Program-made: the position numbers and the translations under genes
Shown: positions 1 through 8,800 of the stretch, piece by piece
How the letters are laid out: the number at the start of each line of letters is the position of its first letter
Numbering within the stretch: position 1 is the first letter of the stretch
Assembly: GCA_017962175.1 (NCBI GenBank)
Contig: JAGCVU010000194.1
Location: 1 to 46,754, forward strand
Reading direction: 5' to 3'
From: Bacteroidales bacterium
GTDB lineage: Bacteria > Bacteroidota > Bacteroidia > Bacteroidales > UBA3824
Length of the DNA: 46,754 bases
Notes under the pieces: generated by a model
The model's input: only the letters and a program-made list of their open reading frames with translations
Told to the model about the DNA's origin: nothing
The model's database searches: none

Positions 1-52
1 AATAAATACAGGGCAAAAATAAAAAAATATATCGACATATTATATTAATTCG

Positions 53-60
53 TACATTTG
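53..60 (+). promoter_or_regulatory. Bacteroidota -7 promoter element for pyrH
   Basis: TACATTTG matches the Bacteroidota TAnnTTTG element. No good -33 TTTG is visible 19 nt upstream. Transcription would begin at about base 67, which rules out the TTG at 63 as start codon of pyrH and supports the ATG at 93. Confidence 0.65.
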
Positions 61-92
61 CATTGAAAGAAGAAAATAAAATTGTTAGCAAA

Positions 93-800
93 ATGATAAA
101 ATACAAACGTATATTATTGAAGCTCAGTGGCGAAGCACTCGCCGGCGAAGATCATTACGGCATCAACGCCTCAACTCTCGAAGAATTTGGCAAAGAGATT
201 ATGGAACTTGCCAACGAAGGTGTACAGGTAGGAATCGTAGTAGGCGGAGGAAACATTTTCCGCGGACTCACCGGCACAAGCAAGGGCATTGAGCGCACCA
301 AGGGCGACAGTATGGGTATGTTGGCAACCACTATCAACGCCATTGCTATTCAAAGCGAGATTGAGGCTCTTGGAGGAAAAGCCAAAGTGCTAACTTCCAC
401 ATTGATGGAACCTTACGCCGAAAGATTTTCAAGAAACCGTGCCATTCACGCATTGGAACGCGGACATGTGGTAATATTCTCTGGCGGAACAGGTAATCCC
501 TACTTTACTACCGACAGTGCAGCCGCATTACGCGCCGTTGAAATCAACGCCGACATTCTTCTCAAAGGCACCAAGGTAGACGGCATTTACGACAAAGACC
601 CGATGAAATATTCCGACGCAGTAAAATTCGACGAAATATCTTACGACGAAACCATTACTCGCAAACTTAAAGTAATGGATCTCACCGCGTTTGCTCTATG
701 CAGCGAAAACAAAATGCCTATTATGGTTTTCGATATGACAAAAAAAGGAAACTTAAAAAATATAATTAACGGCGAAAAACTCGGCACTTTGGTAAAATAA
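93..800 (+). CDS. pyrH: UMP kinase PyrH
   Basis: Cytoplasmic uridylate kinase that phosphorylates UMP to UDP in pyrimidine nucleotide synthesis. The protein begins MIKYKRILLKLSGEAL, the usual N-terminus of bacterial PyrH, and carries the glycine-rich VVGGGNIFRG stretch, the GGTGNPYFTTDSAAALRA motif and the LKGTKVDGIYDKDP motif of the amino-acid-kinase fold. At 235 residues it has the normal family length. The frame can be extended upstream to a TTG at 63, but that codon lies upstream of the likely transcription start, so the ATG at 93 is chosen. In many bacteria frr follows pyrH directly; here frr is about 12 kb away on the other strand. The downstream neighbour begins 35 nt after the stop and may be cotranscribed. 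Confidence 0.97.
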   Translation: MIKYKRILLKLSGEALAGEDHYGINASTLEEFGKEIMELANEGVQVGIVVGGGNIFRGLTGTSKGIERTKGDSMGMLATTINAIAIQSEIEALGGKAKVLTSTLMEPYAERFSRNRAIHALERGHVVIFSGGTGNPYFTTDSAAALRAVEINADILLKGTKVDGIYDKDPMKYSDAVKFDEISYDETITRKLKVMDLTAFALCSENKMPIMVFDMTKKGNLKNIINGEKLGTLVK

Positions 801-835
801 TTGCAGCAAATAAAAATTAAACATTTGCTAAAAAC

Positions 836-1879
836 ATGAGATACCTCGACCATAAAAAAACGGGAGAAATTATCCGCCGCCTTCTTAAAGAAAACGGCGT
901 ATGCAGCGATTCAATCAATCATTTGACCGAAAGTATCATCGACGCCTCGCTCAAAGGCATCGACACGCACGGTCTCGCGCTCTTTCCACATTATTTAGAA
1001 GGCTTTCAAAAAGGGCGCATCAACAGAAATCCTCAATTTAGAATGGAAAAAGACCACGGCGCGGCAAAACTTCTCAACGCCGATGGTGCAATTGGCCATC
1101 ACGCAGGTCATTTTGCAATGGATTTTTGTATCGATATGGCTTCAAAATATGGCTCAGGGTGCTGCGCAGTTAAAAACTCGTCGCACTTTGGCGCGGCAGA
1201 ATATTTCACTATCTACGCCGCCAAACACAATATGCTCGGATTTGCATTCACCAATACAAACTCGCTTGTAAAGGCTTTCAACGCTGTGGAGCCAATGTTC
1301 GGAACTAATCCGATTTGCTTTGCGTGTCCCATCGAGGGAGAAGAACCGCTCAGTTTGGATATGGCCACAAGCGTAATTTCTTGGAACCATGTGCGTAACT
1401 ACAAAGAAGCTGGACTAACTCTTGAAGATGGTTGCGCCTACGATGCCGACGGACATTTTACCACCGACCCACATGCCGCCCGTTGCGTTCGTCCCATTGG
1501 CGACTACAAAGGATATGGTCTCGGAATGATGGTTGAAATTCTGTGTAGTGTTCTCACCGGCAGCGACTTAGGCAAAGATCTTATGCCGATGTTTCACTCT
1601 GATATGACCAAAAAACGTGGTATCTCACACTTTTTTCACGCAATTGATATCAGCAAATTTACCAACGTAGCCCAATTCGGTAAGCGAATGAAGGCATTAG
1701 CCGAGTTTATCCGCAATATGCGTCCGCTCGAAGGCAAGGAGGTAATGATTCCCGGCGACCCCGAAAAACGCCGCAAAGCCGAACGCCTAAAAACTGGTAT
1801 CCCAATGACGGATAATGTGTTCGATGAATTTATCGCCATTAGCAAAGATTTTGAGGAGGCAGTGATTAGGGAGGATTAA
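836..1879 (+). CDS. Ldh2/malate dehydrogenase family NAD(P)-dependent oxidoreductase
   Basis: Member of the Ldh_2 (PF02615) family, which includes malate, sulfolactate, ureidoglycolate and diketogulonate dehydrogenases and uses a fold unlike classical lactate dehydrogenase. Seen in the sequence: the GIDTHGLALFPHYLEGF N-terminal motif, the VKNSSHFGAAEYF motif with the family's catalytic histidine, the FGTNPICFACP cofactor stretch, SLDMATSVISW, and DYKGYGLGMMVEILCSVLTG near residues 222-241. Length (347) fits the family. The exact substrate cannot be deduced from sequence or neighbours. The ORF starts 35 nt after pyrH, so cotranscription is possible. Its stop codon overlaps the stop of the convergent helicase gene, with no room for a terminator between them. 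Confidence 0.88.
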   Translation: MRYLDHKKTGEIIRRLLKENGVCSDSINHLTESIIDASLKGIDTHGLALFPHYLEGFQKGRINRNPQFRMEKDHGAAKLLNADGAIGHHAGHFAMDFCIDMASKYGSGCCAVKNSSHFGAAEYFTIYAAKHNMLGFAFTNTNSLVKAFNAVEPMFGTNPICFACPIEGEEPLSLDMATSVISWNHVRNYKEAGLTLEDGCAYDADGHFTTDPHAARCVRPIGDYKGYGLGMMVEILCSVLTGSDLGKDLMPMFHSDMTKKRGISHFFHAIDISKFTNVAQFGKRMKALAEFIRNMRPLEGKEVMIPGDPEKRRKAERLKTGIPMTDNVFDEFIAISKDFEEAVIRED

Positions 1880-4116
1880 CAAACAATCCCCCTACCCCAT
1901 TGTTTCACCCTCTCTTTCATACCTTTAATATCTAAAACGCCGTAGGCAAATCCCTTACGCACAAGGCTTTCGGGTACAAAGGTATCGTATTTTTCAAACA
2001 CGGGGTTTTCTTCGGGATAAACAAGTGAAAGCGGGTCGAAATCTACTTGCGCCTCTTCCTCAACTATTTGAAAAAACTCTTCGGCTGTGGTGCGCATCGT
2101 AAATTGCATATAATAAGGACGGCAAGGATTGAGTCCTTTGATGCCGAGACGAGCTCCACAACGTATCTTTAAGAATCGTTCCAAAGCTATAAACGCGTAT
2201 GTGCCAAGCCAAGGAAACAAAGCCCACATTTTTCCGCCAAGATTTATCAACGGACTTTGCACAATGCCCGATTTGGCAAACAATTCACGAGCATCACGCA
2301 AACGGAAAACTGCATTGCGCATAAGATAGCGATAATTATCGTTGCAGTTGAGTACCGAATACATTTTTTCAAGTATATGCGTATGAATATCACCTGCACA
2401 ATCGCCAAAATATGCCGGCACGTTACCCTTTACCAACGTGCAATAAACCTCGTGACGATTATGGTCAACACTATCCACAGCCCACACACGACCGGCTATG
2501 GCAATTTTTTCTCCTACCGGTGGCGGCTTAACAATGGTGCCGAGTTCTTGCGAATCGCTACGCACAGTATATTCCACATTCTCCTGAAACACAGCGTAAA
2601 ACTTAAAGTGATTAACAATTCTTTCGCCCGTGAGACCGAGAATAAGTCCGCCGTTTTCGGTACGCACAATGTGGTCGATTTCTAAAAGATGACGAAGAAG
2701 AACGCGAAAATCATCTTGCGAGATGGTTTTAAACACGCTGAGAGTGAGCACACGAGAGGCAAGTTCAGCGGGAGTCATTTCACCACACGATGCCAAAGTA
2801 CTCATAGTCTGATGATAAAGAAGGCTAAACGGCAAACGCCCGGTGCGTGGCGGCTCTACAAAACGTTCTTCTATGTATAACTGTATCAGCGCAATCGTCT
2901 GTATCAAATACCACGGAATATTGTCAGGCAGCATAGCGCGTGCCTCGGGATGTTCTTCGCGCATAACGAAGTGCATTTCAGAAGGGTTTTCACGGCGACC
3001 TGTGCGACCAAGACGTTGCAAAAATCCCGAAACAGTAAACGGCGCATCTATTTGAAATGCCCGCTCCAAACGTCCAATGTCGATACCGAGTTCCAACGTA
3101 GCTGTGGCGCATACCGACATCAGCGATTCATCGTCTTTCATATCCTCCTCGGCACTCTCGCGATACGATACAGAAAGGTTTCCATGATGAATAAGAAAAC
3201 GATCGGGCTCGCCGTTGACCTCGCAATATTGACGAAGTTGCTGGCAAACAGATTCGCACTCTTCGCGCGAATTGGTGAAAACCAAGCATTTACTGCCTTT
3301 TGTATGCTCAAAAATATAACCAATACCCGGGTCGGCAGCCTTTGGAGCAATGTCGGTGGGAGCATCAGGAACAGGCGTAGAGATTTTTTCGGTTTTATCG
3401 TCAGAAGCCTGAGGAGCTGTGGTAAAGAAGTGCTCCACAGATAGTCTCCAACGGTCTTTTGCGCCTTCAATTTTTGGAATAACAGTTTCATGTCCACTAC
3501 CCGAAGATAAGAAACGTCCAGCCTCAACGGGATTACCGATGGTGGCAGACAAACCAATACGTCGAGGGTCGCAACCGGCTGTTTTACAGAGTCTTTGAAT
3601 AAGGCAAAAAGTTTGATAACCCCTATCGCCACGCAATAATGAGTGAATTTCGTCGATAACTATAAAACGAAGGTCGTGAAAGAGTGAGGGAATTTCGGCG
3701 TGTTTAGTAATCATCAGAGCTTCAAGCGATTCTGGCGTAATTTGCAACACACCGGATGGATTGTTCAACAGTTTTCGCTTTTTGCTTTGAGCCACATCGC
3801 CATGCCAACGGGTAACATGAATATTTGCCTCTTGACATAATTCTTCAAGTCTACCGAATTGGTCGTTAATCAATGCTTTAAGTGGTGCTATATAAAGTAT
3901 TCCTACTGATTTTGGCGGGTCTTCATCTATTAATGTAAGAATTGGGAAAAATGCAGCCTCAGTTTTGCCCGACGCGGTAGATGCGCACAAGAGTACATCG
4001 GCATTAGTAGCAAAAATAGCCTCCCCCGCAGCATTCTGCACCCCTCGCAAAGTTTGCCATCCGCTGCGGTATATAAAATCCTGAATAAAAGGCGAATATC
4101 TATTGAAGACGTCCAT
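1876..4116 (-). CDS. Lhr-like superfamily II DEAD/DEAH helicase of a TerB/DUF2791 module
   Basis: ATP-dependent nucleic-acid helicase of 746 residues. Visible motifs: Walker A ASTASGKT (residues 45-52, Lys51), motif Ib TPESLEAL, DEIH box (155-158), SAT motif III (190-192), the LELGIDIGRL stretch and arginine-finger motif VI LGRTGRRE. The long C-terminal half, with the IVKPPPVGEKIAIAGRVW stretch, resembles the accessory region of Lhr-type helicases. It is the last gene of a minus-strand block, starting 13 nt after the DUF2791 ATPase gene. In BREX type 2 loci a comparable Lhr-like helicase (BrxHI) occurs with the DUF2791 ATPase BrxD, but no PglX, PglZ or other BREX gene is present here. A role in DNA processing or defence is inferred from these partners. 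Confidence 0.9.
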   Translation of the reverse strand: MDVFNRYSPFIQDFIYRSGWQTLRGVQNAAGEAIFATNADVLLCASTASGKTEAAFFPILTLIDEDPPKSVGILYIAPLKALINDQFGRLEELCQEANIHVTRWHGDVAQSKKRKLLNNPSGVLQITPESLEALMITKHAEIPSLFHDLRFIVIDEIHSLLRGDRGYQTFCLIQRLCKTAGCDPRRIGLSATIGNPVEAGRFLSSGSGHETVIPKIEGAKDRWRLSVEHFFTTAPQASDDKTEKISTPVPDAPTDIAPKAADPGIGYIFEHTKGSKCLVFTNSREECESVCQQLRQYCEVNGEPDRFLIHHGNLSVSYRESAEEDMKDDESLMSVCATATLELGIDIGRLERAFQIDAPFTVSGFLQRLGRTGRRENPSEMHFVMREEHPEARAMLPDNIPWYLIQTIALIQLYIEERFVEPPRTGRLPFSLLYHQTMSTLASCGEMTPAELASRVLTLSVFKTISQDDFRVLLRHLLEIDHIVRTENGGLILGLTGERIVNHFKFYAVFQENVEYTVRSDSQELGTIVKPPPVGEKIAIAGRVWAVDSVDHNRHEVYCTLVKGNVPAYFGDCAGDIHTHILEKMYSVLNCNDNYRYLMRNAVFRLRDARELFAKSGIVQSPLINLGGKMWALFPWLGTYAFIALERFLKIRCGARLGIKGLNPCRPYYMQFTMRTTAEEFFQIVEEEAQVDFDPLSLVYPEENPVFEKYDTFVPESLVRKGFAYGVLDIKGMKERVKQWGRGIVC

Positions 4117-4129
4117 AGGCTAATTGTTT

Positions 4130-5455
4130 TTATACCTCAAATTCAGCAAACTCCTCTACCCTATCGTCCGACACAGCCTCGGATTTGGCGAAGGTGAAAT
4201 CGCCGGAGGTGAGAATATCTGAGAGATGCGTTTCGGGGTTTTGGTACAGTAAATCAGAAAGTTCTATAAAATCGCGGATTACTTCGCGGGGAGTGATATT
4301 TTGGTCGGCTCCAATGCGCGAAAACTCTGTTTTAACGAACGTTACCAAATCGTCGGTGGTAAGGCGGGTGGTGTAATTGTATAGTCCGGCGTGCATATCG
4401 CGAAGTTTTTCGCAAAGCACAAGCATCTCCTCGGCAGACAGCGGATCTAGGCGGATAATCGGCGCAAGAAGGTCGCGAGCACCGGGTTTTGAGAAACGTC
4501 CTTCGGCAAGTCGGGAACGAAGGGCTTCGTAACTATAAACACCACGTCGCTTATCCTCAACGGTTTGCGGTGTTGCACCCATAATTATGCCGAGATATTT
4601 TGCCTTGCCTTGTAGGGTGTCGTTGTACATTGTGAGAATTTTTTCGTAATTGTACTGACGACTAACTGTTTGCGGTATTTTATAGATGTTTACAAGTTCG
4701 TCGATCATCACCATCAAACCTGTGTAGCCTGCAAGACGGAAAAAATTGGCAAAGAGTTTAAGATAATCGTACCAATCGTCGTCGGTGATGATAATGCTTA
4801 TGCCGAGTTCGTCTTTGGCTTCACGTTTTTGGGTATATTCACCACGAAACCAACGTGTTACCTTCGCTTTTGTGGTATCGTCGCCATCTAAATATGCGTG
4901 GTAATATGCTGAGAGAAGTTTTCCAAACTCAAAACCGTGTACAAGTTCGCCAAGCGACGATGTAACGGCAAAAATTCTGCGGTCAACCTCTTTGGCGAGT
5001 TCGGGATTGTTGATATCCAAACCTGTTTCCTGAACTGCGGCACTCTGCACGCCCGAAATCCAACGGTCGAGAACCAATGTTAATGCGCCTCCTTCGGGTT
5101 TGGTTTTGGTAGAAAGGTTTGAAATAAGTTCGCGATAAGTGGCAAGTCCCTGTCCGCGAGTGCCTTGCAAACGACGTTCGGGCGAAAGGTCGGCATCTGC
5201 CACCACAAAACCCTTGTCCATCACATAGTTGCGTATGGTTTGCAAAAGAAAACTCTTGCCCGAACCATATTTGCCCACGATAAAACGAAACGATGCTCCG
5301 CCTTCCGAAATAATGTCCACATCGTGAAGAAGCGCGGCAATCTCATTTTTGCGGCCAACTGCAATATAAGGCAATCCAATACGAGGCACAACGCCGCCTT
5401 TGAGCGAGTTGAGCACAGTTTGCGCAATGCGTCGGGGGATTTTTACCTGTTCCAT
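4130..5455 (-). CDS. BREX-type P-loop ATPase (DUF2791/BrxD-like)
   Basis: P-loop NTPase resembling the DUF2791 / BREX system ATP-binding family. Starting at the ATG at 5455 the protein begins MEQVKIPRRIAQTVLNSLKG, the usual family start; the upstream in-frame codon at 5485 is only TTG. Visible features: RIGLPYIAVGRKNEI, typical of AAA+ proteins that sense an initiator-like partner; Walker A VGKYGSGKS at about residues 59-67; and a hydrophobic Walker B strand LMVMIDELVNIYK near residue 250. Length is about 441. It lies between the TerB-domain gene (56 nt upstream) and the Lhr-like helicase (13 nt downstream), so the three probably act together. BrxD is a BREX component of unresolved mechanism, and no other BREX genes are present, so a stand-alone system is more likely. 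Confidence 0.85.
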   Translation of the reverse strand: MEQVKIPRRIAQTVLNSLKGGVVPRIGLPYIAVGRKNEIAALLHDVDIISEGGASFRFIVGKYGSGKSFLLQTIRNYVMDKGFVVADADLSPERRLQGTRGQGLATYRELISNLSTKTKPEGGALTLVLDRWISGVQSAAVQETGLDINNPELAKEVDRRIFAVTSSLGELVHGFEFGKLLSAYYHAYLDGDDTTKAKVTRWFRGEYTQKREAKDELGISIIITDDDWYDYLKLFANFFRLAGYTGLMVMIDELVNIYKIPQTVSRQYNYEKILTMYNDTLQGKAKYLGIIMGATPQTVEDKRRGVYSYEALRSRLAEGRFSKPGARDLLAPIIRLDPLSAEEMLVLCEKLRDMHAGLYNYTTRLTTDDLVTFVKTEFSRIGADQNITPREVIRDFIELSDLLYQNPETHLSDILTSGDFTFAKSEAVSDDRVEEFAEFEV

Positions 5456-5511
5456 TGTAATTGATTTCTGAGTAATGCGTGGCAAAAATAATAAAAAAGC
5501 CGAAAAATTAT

Positions 5512-6987
5512 TTATTTCAACAGCAAATTCTTTAAATCTTCTACGTAATCATCTATCAGTGTGACAGTTGAACCATCGCAATCAACCACATTGTCGGCAA
5601 ATTCATCAAAATACATTTCGTTAATCTTATCCGCCAAAACGGTGGGCATAAGATGGTTTGTTTTAATGATTTCGGTAATGGAGGTGTTTTGGAGAAGTGC
5701 AATTAGGATTTGATTTTCGATGGAGCTGGAGTGCAGACGGCTCGTCTGCCCTATCACAGGAGCATCATCGGTTATCGCGGACGAAACGTCAACACTTATT
5801 TTCGCGGACGAGCCGTCCTCTTTTATATTCGCGGACGAGCCGTCCACGCTCCAATCCAATCGATCCTCCTCAGTAAGAAGGCTTTCGCAGGTTTCAACAG
5901 AATCGGTGCGGATTTGGTCGAGCGAGGAGAGGTTGACGTTGATTTTGGGTCGTGATTGTTCTTCACAATACTTGATGGCTTTGTCGATATAATCAAAAAA
6001 GGGTTGATATGCCTCAGAATTTTTCATTGAGCCACCTGTGCCAAAATATTTACGCAGTTTGTAATCAACAGCACCGATAAAGTTAGAAAAAGCCCGTTTT
6101 TGCGGATATGCTACTGCGTAAGTTTCTGAATACCAAACACCATAACGATAAAAATATCTCAACGCCGGAAACAATTCGTAAATAGCATCTTCGGTTTTGG
6201 CGCCCGTATAATAAACCGCACTTGAAAGCGGGTTCCATTCGTGAGTAGATTTTTCGCCAAAAATATCGGTAAAAAGTTGGTTTGATAAATATCGCCAAAT
6301 ACCTGTGAGATAAGCAATTGCCTTAGCACCTTGTTTTTTTATTACAGGTGAATTTTCAAGTTTTTTAGAATAAAAACGCTCAAACACAGCCATCAACTCA
6401 TCGTCGGTACTGGTTTCAGCATTCAACAAAACCGAAATAGCTTTAATATCATCGATAGAATTATCGGCATATTTAAGCGTGGTTTCGCGAGACATATTGT
6501 TGATAATACAGAAATCAAACGCCCAACGGTTCAAATAGTTAACCATTCGTTTAGTGTCGGTAGAATCATCGCAATAAGCCGTGCGCAATTGTTCCATTTT
6601 TACCAACGAATCCTCCGGCGATTTAACACCTATGCCGTTGAGCAATTCGTAGATATACATATAAAGGTACGACAGCGAAGTGGGCTTGAACACACCCTTG
6701 CGCACATCAGTCCGCCACGTAAAATAAGTGCGTAACTGACTGATATTCATATCGTGATAAGTGGGGAAATAGTGCTGAAAAGGAATACTTACAGTGGCAT
6801 CATCATCGAAATCCTCCATAAACTTGCCCTGACGGTAAAAGTTTTTAGCCTGCATTTCGGGCGAATTTGCACCATATTCGTACATCTGACGCATTTGATG
6901 AATCTTGGGCGGCACACCGGGCAAGTCGCTTGCACGCATTACGCCGGGAATCGAAAGCGGTGTATCTTTAAAAACTTTACCGTCCAT
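5512..6987 (-). CDS. TerB-N/TerB-C domain protein
   Basis: A 491-residue protein with a TerB N-terminal region (about residues 60-130, including YFTWRTDVRKGVFKPTSLSY and YMYIYELLNGIGVKSPEDSL), a helical middle and a TerB C-terminal region (about residues 415-491, DEFADNVVDCDGSTVTLIDD). TerB-related domains are known from tellurite-resistance and stress systems. TerB-N/TerB-C proteins have been linked to DNA-processing gene sets with ATPases and helicases, which matches the two genes downstream. The linker before TerB-C (about residues 378-405) is a tandem repeat of nine-residue units rich in Asp-Gly/Val-Ser-Ser-Ala, coded by a 27-bp repeat. The gene starts 10 nt after the U32 gene. Its biochemical activity is unknown. 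A tellurite role is not implied, since no terC, terD or terE genes are nearby. Confidence 0.82.
   Translation of the reverse strand: MDGKVFKDTPLSIPGVMRASDLPGVPPKIHQMRQMYEYGANSPEMQAKNFYRQGKFMEDFDDDATVSIPFQHYFPTYHDMNISQLRTYFTWRTDVRKGVFKPTSLSYLYMYIYELLNGIGVKSPEDSLVKMEQLRTAYCDDSTDTKRMVNYLNRWAFDFCIINNMSRETTLKYADNSIDDIKAISVLLNAETSTDDELMAVFERFYSKKLENSPVIKKQGAKAIAYLTGIWRYLSNQLFTDIFGEKSTHEWNPLSSAVYYTGAKTEDAIYELFPALRYFYRYGVWYSETYAVAYPQKRAFSNFIGAVDYKLRKYFGTGGSMKNSEAYQPFFDYIDKAIKYCEEQSRPKINVNLSSLDQIRTDSVETCESLLTEEDRLDWSVDGSSANIKEDGSSAKISVDVSSAITDDAPVIGQTSRLHSSSIENQILIALLQNTSITEIIKTNHLMPTVLADKINEMYFDEFADNVVDCDGSTVTLIDDYVEDLKNLLLK
5734..5855. repeat. Hairpin-bearing 27-bp tandem repeat inside the TerB gene
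   Basis: Three tandem 27-bp units begin at 5775, 5802 and 5829. The last two contain GGACGAGCCGTCC, a short hairpin (GGACG/CGTCC); the first is degenerate. A related palindrome in the opposite sense, CAGACGGCTCGTCTG, lies at 5734-5748. The unit length is a multiple of three, so the reading frame is kept and each unit adds nine residues to a linker. Copy number could vary by slippage. Confidence 0.8.
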
Positions 6988-6997
6988 ATTACGTCAA

Positions 6998-8800
6998 TTA
7001 TTTATCAAAAACCCTCATCACACACTCTTTACAATCAAATTTTAATGCGAATGAGCGGTAAGAACTTGTTAAGCGGTATTCGTCGCATTTCCACGATTCG
7101 GGCATAACACCTTTATTTTTAGGACAATAACCCATTTCGCGACGTATACAATAGCGTGTGGTCATTAATTCAAGTCCTTTTGTATTACTCTGTAATTCAA
7201 AGGCTTGCTGAGTTACGTTGCAACCGTGCTTAGCATAAAAATCTTTTGCAAGACGGTTGGAAACATTCAAACGATAACCGCCTTCATTTTCGTAATAAAC
7301 TGCATTGCCCGATGGTTTTGACGAGGGTTTTGGGCGAAATGCTTTAATTCGCTTTTGTTCAAGCAATTGAAGCACATTTCGACGAGCCTCGTTAATAACT
7401 GACGAAGGAATAAATGGCGGTTCGGGAAAATCAATTACAACATGCTCACATTCAAATTTTTCGCCACATTTTTTTAAGGAATTTTCTATATTTTGCAATG
7501 CCTTTTCTTTATTGTCAGCTTTCTGCAATTGAAACTCTGTAAAATGCTCACACTCAATATTATCTTCATCTTTGGCTATAACTTTAAAACCATTTTCGGC
7601 AGGTTTTATGGTAAGGCTAACGGAAATTTTGCGAAGAGTTTTAGAATTGTCGAGTTTTTGCTGAAACTTGATGTCAAGATTGCGGTAAATATCTGTGCCA
7701 GTGGAGATTTTTTCTTTTAAATTAGCTATAATAATGCCGTTCTCGATTTTCTCTACACGGAAACCATACATTGCACCATTAACCACGCAGCACAATCCAT
7801 CGCCATTAGAAATCACCTCATCGGTTTTGATTTTCAAATTGTTGCCACGAGCCATTACCACCTTGCCCAAATATTCGCCCGAAGATTTGGGACTAATAAA
7901 ATTAGCCATTTTATCTGGCGCAACAGCAAAATAATCAGTGAATTTGCGGTTAAAAACCTTCTGCGGCGAGGGTGTAAAATCAAAATAGCAACGTCCCGAT
8001 GAAGGTTTACGTACTTTGCCGTTTAAAATATTGTCAATCAGTTTTCTATAATGCGCTGTGATATTTGCCACGTAAGATTTATCTTTTAATCGGCCTTCAA
8101 TTTTTAAGGAATCAACTCCGGCATCGAGCATTTCAGAGATATGCGCTGTCATATTCAAATCTCTGAGCGACAATAGATAAGAATCTTTTAACAAAACCTC
8201 TCCCCTATTGTTTTGCAAATCGTATTTCAAGCGACAAGCCTGAGCACATTCGCCACGATTGGCACTGCGACCTCCTATGGCGGCACTCATATAGCATTGT
8301 CCGCTGAGCGAAACGCACAACGCACCGTGGATAAAACACTCAATTTCAGCTTTTATGGTTTTGCGGATTTTTGCGATACGTTCCAAAGGCGTTTCACGGG
8401 CAAGCACAATGCGTTTAAAGCCAATCTCATCGAAAAACTTTATGCGACGAAGGTCGAAATTATTCATTTGAGTGCTTGCGTGCAGTTCTATCGGCGGAAT
8501 ATCCATCTCTAAAATACCCAAATCTTGAATTATCAGCGCATCAACGCCGATATTATAAAGATTTGAAATCAATTTTTGAACAATAGGCAATTCATTATTA
8601 TAAAGAATGGTATTAAGCGTTACATAAACTTTTGCTTTATATAGATGTGCATAGTTTACAAGAGTTTCAATATCTTGAATAGAGTTGCCCGCAGCCTTGC
8701 GAGCCGAAAAATCGTTTGCACCAATATACACCGCATCGGCACCGCAGTTGATGGCTGCAATGGCTGTTTCGAGGTTTTTGGCGGGTGATAAAAGTTCCAT
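6998..8800 (-). CDS. U32 family protein, RlhA/TrhP-like RNA hydroxylation enzyme
   Basis: Annotated as peptidase U32, but characterised family members (RlhA, TrhP) act in prephenate-dependent hydroxylation of 23S rRNA cytidine or tRNA uridine-34. The N-terminal TIM-barrel-like part begins MELLSPAKNLETAIAAINCG. The signature cysteine cluster FIHGALCVSLSGQCYMSAAI with GECAQACR places cysteines at residues 162, 169, 185 and 189, which are expected to bind an iron-sulfur cluster. A C-terminal extension of about 280 residues, DUF3656-like, gives 600 residues in all, nearer to RlhA (about 650) than to TrhP (about 450). The start codon overlaps the stop of the upstream sensor gene (TAATG), which implies translational coupling. 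Assignment to rRNA or tRNA modification is uncertain. Confidence 0.88.
   Translation of the reverse strand: MELLSPAKNLETAIAAINCGADAVYIGANDFSARKAAGNSIQDIETLVNYAHLYKAKVYVTLNTILYNNELPIVQKLISNLYNIGVDALIIQDLGILEMDIPPIELHASTQMNNFDLRRIKFFDEIGFKRIVLARETPLERIAKIRKTIKAEIECFIHGALCVSLSGQCYMSAAIGGRSANRGECAQACRLKYDLQNNRGEVLLKDSYLLSLRDLNMTAHISEMLDAGVDSLKIEGRLKDKSYVANITAHYRKLIDNILNGKVRKPSSGRCYFDFTPSPQKVFNRKFTDYFAVAPDKMANFISPKSSGEYLGKVVMARGNNLKIKTDEVISNGDGLCCVVNGAMYGFRVEKIENGIIIANLKEKISTGTDIYRNLDIKFQQKLDNSKTLRKISVSLTIKPAENGFKVIAKDEDNIECEHFTEFQLQKADNKEKALQNIENSLKKCGEKFECEHVVIDFPEPPFIPSSVINEARRNVLQLLEQKRIKAFRPKPSSKPSGNAVYYENEGGYRLNVSNRLAKDFYAKHGCNVTQQAFELQSNTKGLELMTTRYCIRREMGYCPKNKGVMPESWKCDEYRLTSSYRSFALKFDCKECVMRVFDK

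Noticed and set aside
1876..6987. A BREX system
   Set aside because: Only the BrxD-like ATPase and BrxHI-like helicase are present. PglX, PglZ, BrxC/PglY and other components are absent from the window.
5512..6987. Tellurite resistance locus
   Set aside because: Only TerB-type end domains are present; no TerC, TerD, TerE or TerA homologue is nearby.
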